Part shown: positions 1 to 10,470 of the stretch, in pieces
Numbering within the stretch: position 1 is the first letter of the stretch
Layout: every line of letters begins with the position of its first letter
Source of the DNA: Alnus glutinosa
Lineage: Eukaryota; Streptophyta; Magnoliopsida; Fagales; Betulaceae
Reading direction: 5' to 3'
Assembly: GCF_958979055.1 (NCBI RefSeq)
Contig: NC_084889.1
Coordinates: 34,663,951 to 34,727,950, forward strand
DNA: 64,000 nucleotides
Made by a program: the position numbers and the translations under genes
Notes under the pieces: generated by a model
Seen by the model: the letters and a program-made list of their open reading frames with translations, nothing else
The model's database searches: none
Told to the model about the DNA's origin: nothing

Positions 1-27
1 GGCTGCATATATACTTGTCAAAGCGTG

Positions 28-36
28 TATATAATT
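28..36 (-). promoter_or_regulatory. TATA-like box of a GH18-kinase copy beyond the left edge
   Basis: This is the same TATATA-type box found upstream of genes A, B and C. By alignment with 10181 the ATG of the missing copy would lie about 27 bp left of base 1. Only its promoter is in the window. Confidence 0.4.
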
Positions 37-2363
37 GAGCAAGCAAACATGTCCACGACTACACAAATCACTTGGCCTGCGGCCCTACATGCCTAGATTT
101 CGTTAGAGAATCATACTCTTTAGATCGAGTTTCAGAATTCTATATGACGTGGTGGCTCAAGTGTTTGCCAACATTTTTCAACACGAAATAATTTTTCTAC
201 GTTACATTATTCTACGTCTTAAACTTTTTTCTCAATTTTAGTTAATTATCTTTTTTATCCACTGTTTAAAAATATTTGCCTCCAATTCTTTATTTTTTAT
301 TCACGGTCACTGTTCTATTTAAATACTTTTTTTTTTCTCAATTATTTCTTTTTTTTTTTTGAAGATAAAATTATTTCTTTATTAAGAGAAGAGAATGGTA
401 GCATAAAACTACTGTTTTTTATTATTATTTTTTTTTTATTTAGGGTTTAAGGTTTTTTAACATTTGTTGAGTGCTCACACTTTATGACAGAAATTGACAG
501 TGAAAATTACTATTGGATTTTGAATAGGTTACTATCAGATTTTAGATTTAATGATAATTTTCATTGTCACTTTGAAAAGTACGTACTTAAGAATGTAGCA
601 TTTTTCATTATGGATGGTGACATTTGTTAAAAAATAAAAAAAACAGAAAAGAAAAAAGAAAAGGAAAGAAAAAAAAGTTGTAGCATCCAAACTTTCTAGG
701 AGTATCTTCAATGGAGGGGGGTAAAGAGGTTGGTTACTTTTCTAGGAGTATCTTCAATGCAAGAATGTTGAAGAGACTTAAGAGAGACATCGAATTAAGG
801 CTGTCTCTATCAGGGACCCGATTATATGACTAAGAAATGGCAGAGCCCTTCATGACTTTTGACTAATATGGTGTGTAGTCAGCAGATTTGGTTATAATTA
901 AGAAGATAATTTTGGAGGGGAGGGGAGGGGATGGGGGAGGGATTTAATAATATGTTGGGTCTATCTGTTTGGTGGTTATTAGTAGATCCATTAGGTATAA
1001 TAGTCCGCTCAATTATTGGGTTGGATATCGAATGTCTAGTATTTTGTTCAGATTGTAAACCTTTGGAACCTTTTGGCTGAGCTCGAATCAGCCATAATTC
1101 TATCTTTCAATAACAGTTATAAATCCATCCATTCAATCCATATTCAGTTCTAATTCAATTTTTCTTCCTCACACTCAAAATCCAATTAAACTTAGAAAGC
1201 CTCGTTTTCTTGGACTTTTCTTTTGTTGAAAAATCAGATTGCCAATGGCGATGCTATTATTTAGACTATAAGAACTTGTGTTAGAAAAATCCAACCTAGT
1301 CTGGCATCTCCAAATTGTATGGACAATGACAACTTTTTCATGAACATAATTATTTTTGTTCAGAAAAGTCATGCAAACATACATAATAAAGTGCTTGTAT
1401 ATTTTTTTTTTCATTATAATTTAATTTCAAAATTCAATATATCATAGCAGCATCTCTCTCTCTCTCTCTTTCTCTTTTTTTTTTTTTTTTTTCATATGCT
1501 GCTAAATGACTGGTTTAGAGGCCTTACTTGATGTTTCATGGCACTGCAACTTGGAGTTGTAGCCCATCAAAACTACTTTTCATGAAGTAAATTGTCTTTC
1601 AATGAATCTTCTTTAATGGTTAGGGAAAAACGCTAGCGACATATACGTTATCATCGTAAAATTACTAATTAATTTAGAATTTTTTTCTCTAGAATTACTT
1701 ATGAAGCTTAGTGAACAAGCAATATGAGACTTAGTATCCATAAACATCTCTTATAAACTACCTCTTCTCTATGTGGGTTACTCATTTTTTCAATATGGGA
1801 CCAGAGTGTTAAATAAATACTTTTTCCAAGTTTGAAAAAAGATGACCTACCTCAAGCTTCAACAAAAAAATCTTTCAAATAGATTTTCAGCTTCAAACAG
1901 CTACCATATGCACTTCTTCAACAGCACTACTGGGAAAGCATGTAACAACATTAAAAATCAGCCCAATCATGACTATCAAAACTTTTAAACGCAAATACTC
2001 ATACATATAGCTTTTATTGGAGTAAGCAGCATTTACCCACAACCTAGAAATCAGCACTTTTCAATGCAAATACTAATGCACAGCTTCTATTGGAGTAAGC
2101 AGCATTTTTCAATGCAAATACTCCTACAGTTTACTTTTTCTTCCCTTTTTTCAACCACTCCCTCTTCTTCTTCCTTGTGAGAGCCTCTACCTCATACATA
2201 GGAATTTTCTCTTTTTCATGTTATTTGCATCTCCATCTTCATTACTTGGTGCCAAAATCATAGTAATTTCTATTTCTTGCTCCATTGTATTTAGCTGTCA
2301 ATATATAGATATGAACTAATATTTTGTGCTATTATGAGAAAAATAGCACAAACCTTTGTAAAA
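29..2363. other. Noncoding spacer of unit 1
   Basis: AT-rich spacer with no convincing gene. It contains T-runs, a G-rich patch (about 915-945) and a pyrimidine tract (about 1444-1490). From about 960 it matches the spacer of unit 4, and from about 1834 it matches all units. Units 2 and 3 lack the block corresponding to about 966-1830. Confidence 0.6.
1984..2135. repeat. Degenerate short tandem repeat
   Basis: The phrase 'ttcaatgcaaatact' followed by a 'ttattggagtaagcagca'-like core occurs about three times in tandem with small spacers. The same array is present in units 2 (about 12320-12475), 3 (about 22690-22815) and 4 (about 37159-37310), with different numbers of partial copies. Confidence 0.6.
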
Positions 2364-2572
2364 ATACTTGCATAGAGGTTGCAACCCACAAATCTTGTAT
2401 TTTAACATAAAACCTCACAACATTCTTTTGGATGAAAAAATTTGCCAAAAAATTTCTGATTTTGACCTTGCAAAAGTATGCCCTAAAGAAGAAAGTATCA
2501 TTCTCTCACAAGTCAGATGTTTATAGCTATAGAATGATAGTTTTTGAAATAGTTGGGGAAGAAGGAATATAG
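2364..2572 (+). pseudogene. LRK10L/PR5K-type receptor kinase pseudogene, unit 1
   Basis: The plus strand encodes the catalytic-loop region of a leaf-rust-kinase-like (LRK10L/PR5K) receptor kinase: YLHRGCN, then a degraded [13 protein letters not shown] (reading [11 protein letters not shown]), then KISDFDLAK in place of KISDFGLAK. After a CPKEE-like segment the activation loop is missing and the frame jumps to SHKSDVYSY. Both lobes are otherwise absent and the DFG glycine is changed, so it cannot encode a kinase. Equivalent remnants at 12706, 23016 and 37545 share the damage, so it was already broken before the array expanded. Confidence 0.8.
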
Positions 2573-3190
2573 ATCTTGAGATTGATCATTTGTTTTGTTC
2601 TTTCTTTTTTTCTTCTTCTTCTTCTTCTTCTTCTTTTTTTTTTTTTTTTTTTTTTGGGTTTGGTTCCTCAGCAACCAGAGGATGCATTGATCGACGAACA
2701 AAACAAACAGTCAACAATTTTATGATGAATTGAGATTGGTGATTTGTTCTGTGTGTGGTTTTTGTAGTGTTTTTTTTTTTTTTTTTTTTTATGATTATAT
2801 TACAATTATATAGTTTTGCATATATCAATTGTTTTGTAATGTGAATGCCGCTATTGGATTCATAAACAATAGAAAAGAAAAGAAAATAAGCCAAAATCCT
2901 TGAATTTACTCCGGAAAGTTTCTCTCTTTAGTCAATATATATGTTGTAATAATTCTCAATTTTCTTTCGCTTTTGTTTCTATGAATATGTGGGAAATAGT
3001 AAAGCAAGAAATTCTTTATCTTGAATTTCTTTTTGGGAAAAAAAGATTAAAAACAAAAATCATTATTATTATTTTATTATTCTTTTCCAAGAAGATTTCA
3101 TGAAAATATTTTTAAAAATAAATTTTAATAATAAAAAAAAAAACAAAAAAACCCTGTCAGTAGCGTGGGTTATAGGCTAGTATTTTTAGA
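2573..3190. other. Spacer with CTT/T tract, unit 1
   Basis: A (CTT)n/poly-T tract at about 2598-2656 and a poly-T run near 2770-2790 differ in length between units. The rest is AT-rich with no gene seen. Translations through these tracts give only lysine or phenylalanine runs. Confidence 0.6.
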
Positions 3191-3243
3191 AACTAATGTT
3201 ACTCTTTTATACTCATTTCACATTGGCTTATATGACATATTTT

Positions 3244-3282
<39 letters not shown>

Positions 3283-3331
3283 GGTTGTCGTGTCAACCAA
3301 TATGAAATGGATGTGAAAAACAACATTACTC
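3191..3331. mobile_element. MITE with GAGTAATGTT-type termini, unit 1
   Basis: The ends are inverted repeats (CTAATGTTACTC... against ...AACATTACTC). Inside these, both arms read toward a CACATTGG/CCAATATG core, separated by a poly-T tract and GTGGTTGTCGTG. Copies at 13528, 23813 and 37992 occupy the same site. The unit-3 copy has the best-preserved terminus, GAGTAATGTT. Flanks are T-rich and a 9-bp duplication is only partly preserved. Confidence 0.65.
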
Positions 3332-3761
3332 TTTTTTAAAATGCATGCGAGAATCACACACATAGATAAAAAAATGCATGAGAAGATTATATACTCTAAA
3401 GATAGATATTAGTTTAATAAATTGGATTGAAATGATTTTTTTTAATCCAGTTTAGAAGAAAACTTTGCCCTAGCTTTTTGCGTGAGCTTTGCAACATAAC
3501 TGGTTTTATATAAAAGAAGGAATGTATGATCTAAGTACAAAATGAGAGAGTGAAAGCAGATAAACAAATAAGTCCCTCAAAACCCATAAGATGGGTGGGA
3601 GGGTACACAAACCTTATAGGCCACTATTATAAAGCAAAACAATTTGAATAGTTATCACAAAAAGCAAGCTATAGAACAAATTAACTACAAACATACACTC
3701 TTATTAGCTAACTATTTGCTATATCTTTTATGTCCTTAACTATGGTAATGTGTAACTGAGA

Positions 3762-3934
3762 TTATAGTCCTCTTGCTTTAGAAGTTTTGCCATTATCTTG
3801 TGGCTTCAACCAGGATAAAATCTTCAGTGCATCTTCCATTGATGGCCGATCAGATGTCCTACTTCTAGTGCAGAGGAAGGCAACTTCAAGAACCAGTTTT
3901 ATCTCCTCTTGCACAGAGGGTTGAGAATCAGCTT
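3762..3934 (-). pseudogene. Copied 3' end of the MOL1-like gene, unit 1
   Basis: On the minus strand this matches the last codons and stop of the MOL1-like gene at 38562-38734 (SVQEEIKLVLEVAFLCTRSR, then DRPSMEDALK). Homology stops at 3934, after the bases 'aatcagctt', where the true gene continues into GEF..DVYNFG sequence. The fragment has no kinase N-terminal portion. Its end marks the unit breakpoint. Confidence 0.85.
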
Positions 3935-4152
3935 TAGAAGTTCGGTCATTATCTGGTGATTTTGGGGTTGTTGAAGAGCTTGAGGGAGTTTGGGGGGAAG
4001 AGTTTGTGAGGGAGAGGTGTCTGGAGGTAGTGGTGGCGGCGCATGGACCGGTGACGGCGGCGGGGGCGGAGAGGCTTGGGGTGAAGGTGGATGTGATGAG
4101 CTCAAGGTTTGATAGCTTTGAGGGTGTCGTGGATGCACTTGGGCTGAAATAA
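3931..4152 (+). pseudogene. Terminal exon fragment resembling uroporphyrinogen-III synthase (HemD), unit 1
   Basis: The plus strand is open for 74 codons to a TAA at 4150-4152. The reading runs DFGVVEELEGVWGEEF, then VVVAAHGPVTAAGAERLGVK, then a short tail ending DALGLK. A 'GPVTA' motif followed by 'AERLGVKVDV' and a final helix is typical of the C-terminal lobe of HemD-family synthases (tetrapyrrole pathway, plastid). The family call is from memory of motifs, not a search. There is no upstream gene body: MOL1-derived sequence directly precedes it. The copies in units 2 and 3 are frameshifted. Confidence 0.5.
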
Positions 4153-5413
4153 TGGGTGAGATGGGTTTAGGATTTAAGATTTTGATCAAACATGTGTAAT
4201 TTTGTTTTGCAATAGAAAGTTTATGCAAATTTTTGTGTATGATTCAATCATTCATATGTGAAGATATAAGTTGAATCTTAATTAGTAATGAATACAATAA
4301 TTATGTTTTATGAATAATTTTTTTAGAAGATAATTTAAGGATGAGACTTAAAGAAACATTTTTATAATTTATTTGTAATAAAAAATTCATAAAATATATG
4401 TGTTAAGCATTTCTCTTATGTGAATAGTTAGTGTTGAGGATGGAAGATGATTTTTTTTTTTTTTTTGGTTCAGTGTTCGTGAATTTATGCGAAGAAAAAA
4501 ACAACTTTTGCATAGAGGCCATTTAGAAAGTTATTAAGGTTGAGTATTTGAAAAGAAAGGAATCGGCACATTTTTTAGGATAGTGAGACCAATGCCCTTT
4601 GTTTAAAGAGCAAAGTTAGAAATTACGTTTTTATCTCACAATGTTGACGTAATAGTTTCAACCAACTATTAGATTATTATTTGTTAAAAAATAAATCAAA
4701 GGTTAATTAAGACTACTTGTATGTCAATATTGTGAGATAATTGTACGATAAAAATATGGTTTATAACATTACTCTTGTTTAAAATCTTTGATCTCTACAA
4801 CCTCTTTATTTGCTTATTTGTGTTATGAATTACTAATTTCATCACGGCTTATTTCCATATATGTAGCTAGAGATTACTATCACTTCAAAATTACTAGTTA
4901 ATTTGGAGTTTTCCTATAATTATTTATAAAACTTAGTTTCATCAAGTAATTAAGCAATATGAAACTTAACACTCACGACTCTTTTTATTAACCACTCACT
5001 CTATGTGGATTGCTCCGCATCTTCTTAATATGGGACCGAAGTGTTACAAATTCCGTCTCTTAAATTCCTGACATCCTTGTCAGGGCCATATTATACAATT
5101 CTCAAGTAACACATGATGTTACTAGATGGTTTGATACAATTTGTAATGACCCAGGAAAAAGTACTAGTTACATCTAACCGACCACCCCAAAAGAACTAGC
5201 GTATATGCATCAAGTGCATTTTGAGTAATACCGCAGAGGTGTCTAATGCATTTGGAGTGATACCCCATTATCCCCCATCCCTCCAAAGCTTATGGGGCGT
5301 GCTCCCCATAATTTTCTATTTGAAATTAATTTTGAAAGAACAAGAATGAAGATAATGATCAACTAAACATACATATATGGCAAAACTAAAGCAATACAAC
5401 TGCATGATCAGTA
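4153..5413. other. 3' flank of gene A
   Basis: AT-rich noncoding DNA between the HemD-like fragment and the stop codon of gene A. It contains a MITE at 4608-4774 and a poly-T tract near 4451. No gene is seen. Confidence 0.6.
4608..4774. mobile_element. 167-bp MITE with 9-bp target duplication, unit 1
   Basis: Termini GAGCAAAGTTAG... and ...AACATTACTC are imperfect inverted repeats. TTGTTTAAA flanks it on both sides (4599-4607 and 4775-4783), a 9-bp duplication as left by Mutator-like transposases. Copies of equal length with the same duplication lie at 14934-15100 and 28295-28461. In the unit-3 copy the left end reads GAGTAATGTTA, matching the right end better. Confidence 0.8.
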
Positions 5414-8400
5414 TCAACGGGGTACCAGTTGGGAAATGGTGGCATCATTGACTGAACAAAATTTTCCCCGCGACAGACAAATTTCTTCCTCATTTTCATC
5501 TCTTTGAAGTGAAAAAGCAGGCTTTTTAGGAGTATTGATGGCTGCAGTTTCATTCCTGAGCATTGAAGAAATCTCCAAGATAGAAGGTCTATCAACAGGG
5601 TTCTCTTGGACACATAAAAGAGCCACCTCCATGCATCTTAGGAGTTTACAAGAAGAAGATAAATCATCCAGTGATGGATCAAGAAACTCCCACCCTTTGC
5701 CTTCTTTCCACAAAACATATGCCTGCAAGAATTACTCATCTTAGTTGTAGAACAAATGAGGGACTTTTCAAATGACAATAAACCTAAACCACAATAGTGA
5801 TCATAATATAATCATAGAAAGTATTACCAAGTAACATACATATTCTAAAAGGTTCAAATTTTCATGTGTCCCATAATAACATGCAGTCTTCTTGCCACTT
5901 ATAATTTGCAGAAGCAGAACTCCAAAGCTATAAACGTCGGATTTTGTCGAATATATACCTTTTCTTACATATTCGGGAGGAACATAGCCACTATATAGCA
6001 TGTAACAATGACAATGATCAGTACTAGAAAAAAAGAAAAGAAAAAAAAAAAAAAAAAAAAAGGAAACATGTGAGATTTCTACAAAAGGAACTTTACTTAC
6101 TATGTTCCAACAATCCGACCTGTGTTTGCTTCATGCTCATCCTTCCTGAAAATTCTAGCCATCCCAAAATCTGATATCTTAGGGTTCATGTCATTGTCTA
6201 GTAGTATGTTACTAGCTTTTAAATCTCGGTGAATTATAGTAAAATTTGAGTATTCTTGGAGATATAGAAGCCCTTGAGTAATGCCTTCAATGATGTGAAC
6301 ACGTTTCTCCCAATCTAAAAGAAACTTTTTAGTTGGATCTGCATCAATTTAAATTAATACTTTGTTACTTACTAGAAAGTGTGGGGCAAGAAAATCACAA
6401 ATCAAGAAACCTCATTGAGCTTAAATGGGTCTACCTTTACTTAATTATTTGAAGCTTAAACGAGTGTGTCATCCTCTTTAAACCTCGTTTTAGAAATTGT
6501 TAGACCCATTTAAACTTTTCAGTACAAAATTACGTTACGACTCAGCATGTATGCATAAAACTCTGATGGGAAGTATAAAAAGTTGCTGACCGAAAAGGTA
6601 GAGATACAAGCTTTTGTTTGCCATGTATTCATAAATCAACATTTTTTCGTCCCTCTCAGTGCAATACCCCAAAACTCTGACTAGATTTACATGTTGTAGT
6701 CTTGCGGTAAGTGTGACCTCATTTTTGAACTCTTCAAGCCCTTGGTTTGAAGTTCTTGAAAGTCTCTTTGCTGCTATCTCCTGTCCCTTCCGTAACTTAC
6801 CCTAGGAAAACCCACACTCATCGTTAGTATTATCAGCCAAAGAGAGTATTATGAGCCACATATAGCACTGATCATTATTCACTCACCCCTATAATAGTAT
6901 TTCATATCACTATCAGTGGAAATATAATGTTCACAAACAGATATATTTGCAACTGTCAAGCCCCTTTTTTGTGGTGCAGCTATCAACCCTCTGGCCCCTC
7001 TTTGTTTAGAGAAAAAAAGATAGCTAAAAGAAAGGCTCAAAAAAAGTTGTATCATCCTATGCAAATAGTTAGTTGGAAGATTTTAGAAAGTTGTTTAGTG
7101 AAGCATAGTTCTTCCTAGCAACAAATCAATCCAAGGTATGAACAGAATGTATAACGAGGATAAATTAGAACAAGTGGCTTAATTGAGCAAATCCCTTTCA
7201 GAGTCAGAACCAAGGAAACAAGGAGTGGAAAAGAGGTAAATCAAACAATCATGATCTTTCTGACAAGAATGGTGAAGTATATTCCTGCCTTGAAAAGAAA
7301 AAGGATCTGGGAACTTGAATGAAGTGAAAAAGAAAGTAGATGAAGCTGTAAAAAGAGATACACTCATCAAGAAGAATTAAGAAATTAGAAGCAGAAGGCA
7401 ATGTTAGAAGCATAAGACTCCACCAAAACAATTGAGGAGGAACTATGATAATCTCCTGGAGCTATATATAGGGTTGCTTATATGCATTTGGCTTAAATTT
7501 ACACTGATATGTATAAAGGGAACTCAAGATATATGAGGTGTCAAGCATGCATTATACAGAGTTAGCCATTTAGGTGCGTAAATTATGAAAAGTAATACAC
7601 TAAGTTAGATTGAGAGGATTTTGAATATTAAAATTTATAAAAGGTTTGGAACCTTTTAATGCAGTTTCAAGAAAAACGAACTGATTCCTGATCCAACATA
7701 TCCTAATTTCCATATTTTTCGATGATTTCATATCACCAGACATCATTTTCTTTTTCTTTTGGTTATGTAATTGAACTCTGCCACACAGGATTGAACAATG
7801 GATGCAATTGCCGAATGTTACCTTGTAAACAGGTCCATATCCTCCTTCTCCAAGCTTATTCTCTCTCGAAAAGTTTTGTGTAGCTGCTTTAATGGTAGTA
7901 TAACTGAATTCTTGCAGATTAGAAGCATTGTTGTCAAGATCTTCAGGATCTGGAAGTTTAATTTTGACTTTATATAATAATCTTTTGGCGCTTTCTCCAC
8001 AACCTGCAACCATTAGGAAACATAAGCGAAAGATGTTTAGTATCTCCACCACTTATATGGTTGTTGTGTACTTCTTTACATGGTTAATGGTGGTCTCAGA
8101 ATTGAAAAATTAGAATTACCTCTTGACTTGATTACCCTCCGCCATAAGTAACATATCATAAAGCTCAGTATAAGCAAGACTGCAACAGTTGTAGGCAGAA
8201 TTATTAATAACGAAGGCCTCTTCTTATGTTGATCTTCACCTTCCTCTTGAGCTGCAAAGGTAATTCATTTATATTCATTTGAATGTCTAACGAGGATCTC
8301 TAATCATGTTTTCATTGAGTTTTGTTTCAACATCTTAATTATACTGACAGGATGCATAATATGTGCAAATGGCCACAAGAATATAATGATAAGAATACAT

Positions 8401-10153
8401 GGGTGTGATCAAATTTACACACAAGCTTTTTGGCAACCAAAATATTACAATAAACTTCGCATGGCCTAAAACCAAATTTATATTTGGAGCCAGGGCAGAG
8501 GAGGCCATTATCATTTTCACCATCATTAACTATTTTTCTAATGTGTCACGCTCGTAATGTGGAAAGTGCAAGAGCATAAGTTTTAAGGAAAGCGAGACAC
8601 ACTGGTCAACAAATCAAAGCGCTTCTCCCAGTAAGGAAAAGAATCAACCACATAACATGCGCTATCAATTAGAGAATTAATCCTTATAATTATGCTCATT
8701 TGTTCCCTTACAACGTCTATACATACCACTCAACATTCATTGATAATTTCTTTTATTTTCTCTTCCTTTTCTTCGTCTCTGATTTCAACATGGCAATTCC
8801 ACAATTTACCACCAATTTCGGTTAAATATTTCACATGTTGGGTATAATTTGTTGAAGGAGAATTTGAGTCCATACATGAAGAGGAGTGTTAAAATACTAA
8901 TTTAAATGAGCTTAAACTGTTGAGATAAACAATAAGAAATGGAAACCTAAGCATGGACCCTATGAAATTTGACCTGATTGTCATGATGTTCAACCTCTGT
9001 TTCCTAATGTAGACCATATGGATGGATTTCAAGTAGTAAGTTGAATTGAATTTGTACCTGCTCTAGAGAGCACCCAGTTGTCGTCATTGCCGACTTGAAA
9101 CACATTGTAACCAAGCAGACCGTTCTGCTTTGCATAAGAAACCTTAGCTCTAATGGCCTCCACATCGTCGTAATTAATCCAAGTCCGCCCAATTGTCCAG
9201 GAATTGACCACATAAGTAGCATTGTACACTGAAGCCGCTCCATAACCATAGCTTCTAATGTAGAATTTTATGAACTTATAGCCCATGGAACCGTCCATTG
9301 TAACAGCCGGACCCGTCGACGGTGCACCCGTTGCATTGTTTTGGGGTTTCACCAGCGTCCACGCAAAGCCATGGAAAGGCAAGCCCAAAACCAACTTGCT
9401 TGGCAGAAAACCTCTTCTCCTCCACTCTTTTATACCATCATCAGTATTAGCCCCGTTCAATTGTCCACGCAATGCCGCATGAAAGTGCGTGACATTGTCC
9501 TTTCCAGGCACGTAGTAATCGTACGCTTTAACATGTAACCAATCCAAGTTCCTCTGCATCGACTCCATTGGGTAACTCTCTGAACCCAAAGCTGGCAAGT
9601 AACGACCGGACATGACCAAGAGCAGCCGTGACTGGATGGAATTTCTTGCCTCAGAATCCACAGCAACTCGCCACTCGTTCAAAAGGGTGCCCAAGTTGAT
9701 CATGTCGGAGCTTTTGCTTGGCACAACCCCACAAAGGTCGAAGCCGTGAAACCCATAAAGCCTAGCTGTCCGTATAGAAGATTGAATAAAAGAATTTCTG
9801 TAAGAGGACTGGTTGATCATTGAAAAGAAGGTTGAATAGTCTTCTCTGCCAACCCATATGGACAAAAGCGTTGTAATGGAGGGGTTCTTCCGCTTTACAG
9901 TGAGGGTGAAGGTAGAGAATAGTTGTTCGGTGGAGGCGTTGATGGAGAGGTGGTAGGTGGAGGAGTTTATATATGCGAAAGCGCATATGAGGTGAGTGAA
10001 AAGCTTGGAGTTTATGTCGGAAATAACGATTTCGCTGCCTGCATAATAGTAACCGGCTTGGACCCAAGATTGTGTTTGTGGGGTTGAACTGTGGGATTTG
10101 AGAGGGAGAAAGAAGAGGAGGAGGAGGAGGAGGGTGAGCAGTTTGGACGCCAT
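5414..10153 (-). CDS. GH18 (class V chitinase-like) receptor-like kinase, copy A
   Basis: Seven exons: 10153-9058, 8251-8120, 8003-7822, 6801-6591, 6338-6101, 5990-5840 and 5722-5414. All junctions are GT..AG and the frame closes to 772 aa. Residues 1-22 are a signal peptide ([10 protein letters not shown]...). A GH18 barrel (about 30-365) follows, starting [11 protein letters not shown]. Exon 2 encodes the transmembrane span ([19 protein letters not shown]). The cytoplasmic kinase has [18 protein letters not shown] (ATP lysine), [13 protein letters not shown] and GTYGYVPPEY, so it looks active and belongs to the SD1-like RLK group. The GH18 catalytic motif DLDWE is replaced by DLCGVV, so hydrolysis is not expected. 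The architecture matches tobacco CHRK1. Compared with B and C this copy reads SWTIGR instead of SCTIGP near the end of the barrel, losing a Cys. Intron 1 uses 806 bp and the exon 6 donor is GTATGT instead of GTAAGT. The likely role is a surface receptor or decoy for chitin-like ligands (inferred). Confidence 0.92.
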
Positions 10154-10207
10154 TGAAGATCAAATGATGTCCCATGCTTTGGCTGCATATATATTTGTCA
10201 AAGCGTG

Positions 10208-10216
10208 TATATAATT
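10208..10216 (-). promoter_or_regulatory. TATA-like box of gene A
   Basis: The minus strand reads ATTATATAC about 55-63 nt upstream of the ATG at 10153, giving a short predicted leader. A TTGACA motif (10197-10202 region) lies between the box and the ATG. It has the TGAC core of a W-box but not the full TTGAC[CT] consensus. The segment is conserved in front of all copies. Confidence 0.4.
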
Positions 10217-10436
10217 GAGCAAGCAAACACGTCCACGACTCCACAAATCACTTGGCCTGCGGCCCTACATGCCTAGATTTCGTTAGAGAAAGATACACTT
10301 TAGATCGAGTTTCAGAATTCTAGCTCATGACGTGGTTGCTCGAGTTTTTGCCAACATTTTTCACGACGAAAACGAATTTTTTACGTCACATTGTTTTACA
10401 CCAAGACATAGAGAATGTAGAATCATGTATGTGGGT

Positions 10437-10438
<2 letters not shown>

Positions 10439-10467
<29 letters not shown>
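10439..10467. repeat. (TA)n microsatellite
   Basis: An uninterrupted TA run in the upstream region of gene A. At the equivalent place in unit 3 (near 20790) only about five TA pairs remain, so it is length-variable within the array. Confidence 0.9.

Positions 10468-10468
<1 letters not shown>

Positions 10469-10470
<2 letters not shown>

Larger units (their letters stand above)
1..10180. repeat. Tandem array unit 1
   Basis: First complete unit of a tandem array. In plus-strand order it holds the upstream region of an off-window GH18-kinase copy, an LRK10L kinase pseudogene, a copied MOL1 3' end, a uroporphyrinogen-synthase-like fragment, and the intact gene A on the minus strand. The same order recurs from 10181 and from 20531. 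By eye unit 1 is nearly identical to unit 2 in the gene and its 3' flank. Around 930-1830 the spacer instead matches unit 4 (about 36110-37000), so the unit is mosaic. Confidence 0.9.

Noticed and set aside
2513..2894. Open frames with long Lys, Glu or Phe runs around 2.5-2.9 kb and again near 12.9-13.2 kb
   Set aside because: They are translations of (CTT)n/poly-T tracts and vary in length between units.
7179..7431. Short minus-strand frames inside intron 3 of the GH18 kinases
   Set aside because: They lie between exons with proper GT..AG borders, and the kinase motifs join cleanly without them.
10197..10202. W-box in the GH18-kinase promoters
   Set aside because: Only TTGACA is present. 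The full TTGAC[CT] consensus is not met, so WRKY control is not claimed.
9341..10244. Open frames on both strands overlapping the GH18 exons (also near 19.7-20.6 kb and 32.5-33.4 kb)
   Set aside because: Shadow frames of the GH18 coding exon. They lack domains and are open only because of its codon pattern.
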